Source of the DNA: an uncultured Rubrobacteraceae bacterium
GTDB lineage: Bacteria; Actinomycetota; Rubrobacteria; Rubrobacterales; Rubrobacteraceae
DNA: 7,391 nucleotides
Direction of reading: 5' to 3'
NCBI GenBank assembly: GCA_902805985.1
Contig: CADCUW010000119.1
Location: forward strand, 1-7,391
Numbering within the stretch: the first letter of the stretch is position 1; each line of letters starts with the position of its first letter. Below are positions 5,538-7,391 of this stretch, piece after piece. Made by a program: the position numbers and the translations under genes. Under the pieces are notes generated by a model, which worked only from the letters and a program-made list of their open reading frames with translations, was not told the origin of the DNA and searched no databases.

Positions 5538-6651
5538 GCCTGCGGAGAAAGCGGCTTGCGCGCGAGATCCTGCTGTCCTTCTCCTCTTCCCTGTTCTCCC
5601 GGTCGAAGAACTCGTGCGAGTCGCTGCCCTCTGCGAGCGTCGGCTCCTCCCGCTCCACCTCATCTGCGGCCCCGGGCTCGTCGGTGGCAGCGCCCTCCGC
5701 GGCCTCCCCAGGCGCTGTGGACGGCTCCGGCTCCGGCCCGGTCGCCACCGGTTCTTCAGACACCGGCCCTTCGGCCACGGGTTCCTCTACCGGCGCGTCC
5801 TCCGGCGCGGGCGCCGTTTGCGGCTCGTCTGTCGCGGCCCCGAAGGTCACGCTCCTACCCGGGCTGAGAACCTGAGTCTCCTGGTCTGGATCTCGCGGCT
5901 CGTCAGCCAGCGGGCCCGTTCCCTGCTCGGTCTCTGTCCCCAGGGTCTCTGTCCCCAGGGTATCCGTCGCCCCGGTCTCCGCGGCCGCGACGGTCTCGAT
6001 GGGCTGGGTCACGCCCGGATCGTCGAGGTCGGCGGCGTCCGATCCCGTAGGGCCGAAGGCCGGCTCTTCTACGTCCTCGACGGGCTCCTGCTGGGCGGAG
6101 GCCTCGCGGACGACCGCTATGGACTCCGTATCCAGTCTCTCGCGCAGGGCCGCCTCTATCTCGCGCGCGGAGGAGACCTCCATGTTCTCCATCATGTCCA
6201 TGTAGGTCTTCAGGAGGTGGCGGAAGTCGTTGGCGAAGCTCCGCTTTGCGTCCTGGAGGGCCTCGTAGGAATCCTGGACCCTCTCAATACGCGAGGCGGA
6301 GTCGGCGAGCATCTGGTGGGAGCGGCTCTGGGCGTCCTTGACGGTGTACTCGGCCTCCCGGCGCGCGCTCTGGCGGACGTCCTCGGCCTCCCGGTTCGCG
6401 CTGCGCCTCAGGTCGTTCGCGGCCTGCTCCGCGTGGACGAGCGCAGCCCGGATGGAGCCTTCGAGGTCCTCGAACTGCTGCAGGCGCTCGCGCAGGCTGT
6501 TCGTCTCCTCCCGCATCCGCTGGTTCTCGTTGTAGTTGCGCTCGAACTCGTCGGCCACCGTGTCCAGAAAGTCGTCCACCTGGTTAGCGTCGTAGCCGCG
6601 GAAGCCGTTGCGGAACTCCTTGCGGCGGATGTCTATCGGTCGTATCGGCAT
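5530..6651 (-). CDS. divIVA: DivIVA-type polar growth/division coiled-coil protein with long acidic tail
   Basis: A 373-residue protein, long for the family (usually about 160-280). Residues 1-35 (MPIRPIDIRRKEFRNGFRGYDANQVDDFLDTV) are the DivIVA membrane-binding head; F17, R18 and Y20 lie in the F-R-G-Y-D region that in the family inserts into curved membrane. Residues about 36-180 form coiled coil rich in E, R, A and L, which mediates oligomerisation. From about 185 to 355 the protein is acidic and rich in P, E, A, T and G, predicted disordered, with a perfect 5-residue repeat LGTET at 232-241. It ends in a basic patch, SRISRASRFLRRRE. In Gram-positive bacteria DivIVA marks the poles or septum and recruits growth and chromosome-anchoring machinery. 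The ATG lies 6 nt after the yggT stop, with GGGGTGAT across that stop as the ribosome site. Confidence 0.95.
   Translation of the reverse strand: MPIRPIDIRRKEFRNGFRGYDANQVDDFLDTVADEFERNYNENQRMREETNSLRERLQQFEDLEGSIRAALVHAEQAANDLRRSANREAEDVRQSARREAEYTVKDAQSRSHQMLADSASRIERVQDSYEALQDAKRSFANDFRHLLKTYMDMMENMEVSSAREIEAALRERLDTESIAVVREASAQQEPVEDVEEPAFGPTGSDAADLDDPGVTQPIETVAAAETGATDTLGTETLGTETEQGTGPLADEPRDPDQETQVLSPGRSVTFGAATDEPQTAPAPEDAPVEEPVAEGPVSEEPVATGPEPEPSTAPGEAAEGAATDEPGAADEVEREEPTLAEGSDSHEFFDRENREEEKDSRISRASRFLRRRE
5929..5958 (-). repeat. 15-bp perfect tandem duplication inside divIVA tail
   Basis: GGTCTCTGTCCCCAG occurs twice in a row (5929-5943 and 5944-5958, plus-strand reading). A degenerate third copy may follow at 5959-5973. 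Because the unit is a multiple of three, it adds LGTET to the protein (residues 232-236 and 237-241) without a frameshift. Identical DNA including third positions suggests a recent slippage event. Confidence 0.9.
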
Positions 6652-6657
6652 CTCATA

Positions 6658-6993
6658 TCACCCCGTAATAGGTCGAATGAACTGTTGGATTATGATCTCT
6701 AGCAGACGCGAAGCGATCACGAGCCCGAAGATTGCGATGATCGGGGACAGGTCGATCCCGAATCCCCCAAGCTGCAGCATCGGCACCCGCTCCCTTATGG
6801 GCATCAGTATCGGGTTCGCCACGGCCCTCACCGCGTCGTAGACGGCCTGCATGAACGAGCTGGAAGGATAGCCGGGAAACCAGGAGAACAGGATCGAGGC
6901 GATGATGAAAGCGAAGAGGATCCAGTACGCGTAGTTGACCACGCTGAGCAACAGGTTGGCCACGCTGTAATCGAACGCCTGTAAAAGAAGCAA
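6658..6993 (-). CDS. yggT: YggT/YlmG-family membrane protein
   Basis: A 111-residue inner-membrane protein with two hydrophobic helices, roughly residues 13-37 (NLLLSVVNYAYWILFAFIIASILFSW) and 82-105 (LSPIIAIFGLVIASRLLEIIIQQF). Between them lies the family loop SWFPGYPSS...ANPILMPIRERVP and then GIDLSP. These P-x-R and DLSP motifs identify the YggT family (YlmG in Bacillus and cyanobacteria), linked to cell division and to membrane or nucleoid distribution with no defined biochemistry. The start is TTG at 6993. It follows GGAGGG, which overlaps the proC stop region, by 7 nt, and lies 3 nt after the proC stop. A GTG ten codons later is an alternative but would trim the region before the first helix. 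Overlap of signals implies coupled translation. Confidence 0.92.
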   Translation of the reverse strand: MLLLQAFDYSVANLLLSVVNYAYWILFAFIIASILFSWFPGYPSSSFMQAVYDAVRAVANPILMPIRERVPMLQLGGFGIDLSPIIAIFGLVIASRLLEIIIQQFIRPITG

Positions 6994-6996
6994 GAG

Positions 6997-7391
6997 CTAC
7001 CCTCCGAGTCCCCGCGCCTGCTCCGTCGCCGCCTCCACCCCGTCGTGGACGGCCCCGACGAAACCAGCTTTCTCCATCGCGACGAACGCCGCGGCCGTGG
7101 TCCCCCCTGGCGTCATAACCTCGTCGCGCACCTGGTGGGCGCTCCGGTCCTTGAGCAGCACCGCCGTCCCCCCTATGGTCTCGACGACGAGCCTGCGCGC
7201 GATGTCGCGCGGAATGCCCTGGCGGACGCCGGCCTGTATAAGGGCGTCGGCGAAGAGGGCCACGTACGCCGGCCCGGAGCCGTGCAGGGCCGTGGCGGCG
7301 TCGAAGAGACGCTCGGGGAGCTCCATCACGTCGCCGACGTGGCGGAAGATCTCAACCACGTCTCCCAACATCTCCCTTCCGGGCTCGTTGG
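6997..7391 (-). CDS. proC: Pyrroline-5-carboxylate reductase, C-terminal part
   Basis: The gene runs off the right edge, and about the C-terminal half (roughly 130 residues) is present. An internal ATG at 7371 is not the start, because the frame continues to the edge as NEPGREMLGDVVEIF and matches the family there. ProC performs the last step of proline synthesis, reducing 1-pyrroline-5-carboxylate with NAD(P)H. The dimerisation and substrate-binding domain is clear: ATALHGSGPAYVALFADALIQAGVRQGI, then the ProC signature MTPGGTTAAAFVAMEKAGF. The Rossmann domain lies outside the window. proC commonly sits next to yggT and division genes, so its presence here is usual rather than a sign of metabolic linkage. 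Its stop is 3 nt before the yggT start. Confidence 0.96.
   Translation of the reverse strand, partial: NEPGREMLGDVVEIFRHVGDVMELPERLFDAATALHGSGPAYVALFADALIQAGVRQGIPRDIARRLVVETIGGTAVLLKDRSAHQVRDEVMTPGGTTAAAFVAMEKAGFVGAVHDGVEAATEQARGLGG

Noticed and set aside
5461..6702. Long open frame (413 codons) on the plus strand opposite divIVA
   Set aside because: It is the GC-rich antisense shadow of divIVA. Its product is low-complexity (R, L, G) with no family pattern, while the minus strand has a clear DivIVA head.
1..7391. tRNA genes, rRNA, CRISPR arrays, insertion sequences, phage or toxin-antitoxin genes
   Set aside because: Reading both strands showed no cloverleaf, regularly spaced repeats, transposase motifs or terminal inverted repeats with target duplications.

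Overview
This window is high-GC DNA, densely coded, from what is most likely an actinobacterium of the Rubrobacter type. That assignment is an inference from the GC-rich codon use, the mix of GTG, TTG and ATG starts, the proC-yggT-divIVA-DUF167-rluD order, and the actinobacterial small families (DUF2630, DUF6510). No rRNA or other marker settles it. No RNA gene, CRISPR array, insertion sequence or phage gene is visible.

The left part (1-4220, all on +) is a run of redox and stress genes. It holds the tail of a cupin protein, an alpha/beta hydrolase, a small soluble Rieske [2Fe-2S] protein, a manganese-type superoxide dismutase and a DUF2630 protein. It ends in a tightly packed trio: a cytosolic sulfite-oxidase-fold molybdopterin protein, an FAD/NAD(P)H oxidoreductase of the ferredoxin-reductase type, and a four-cysteine DUF6510 protein. 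The trio is almost gapless (1 nt and 6 nt between genes) and looks like one electron-transfer unit. The genes before it are separated by about 45-150 nt spacers, and most have their own strong Shine-Dalgarno (SD) sequence.

A convergent junction (4221-4387) contains a perfect 16-bp GC-rich inverted repeat, a likely shared terminator lacking U-tracts.

The right part (4388-7391, all on -, transcribed right to left) is a housekeeping operon: proC (its 5' part lies beyond the window edge), yggT, divIVA, a DUF167 protein and an RluD-like pseudouridine synthase. Its genes overlap or are spaced by 3-6 nt, and three of the five use GTG or TTG starts. It resembles the ylm/divIVA cell-division neighbourhood of Gram-positive bacteria. 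DivIVA carries an unusually long, acidic, low-complexity tail with a fresh 15-bp tandem duplication.

The best candidate for an under-described system is the molybdoenzyme / FAD reductase / DUF6510 trio. It could be a cytosolic, NAD(P)H-driven counterpart of periplasmic MsrPQ-type systems. The nearby Rieske protein might also take part.
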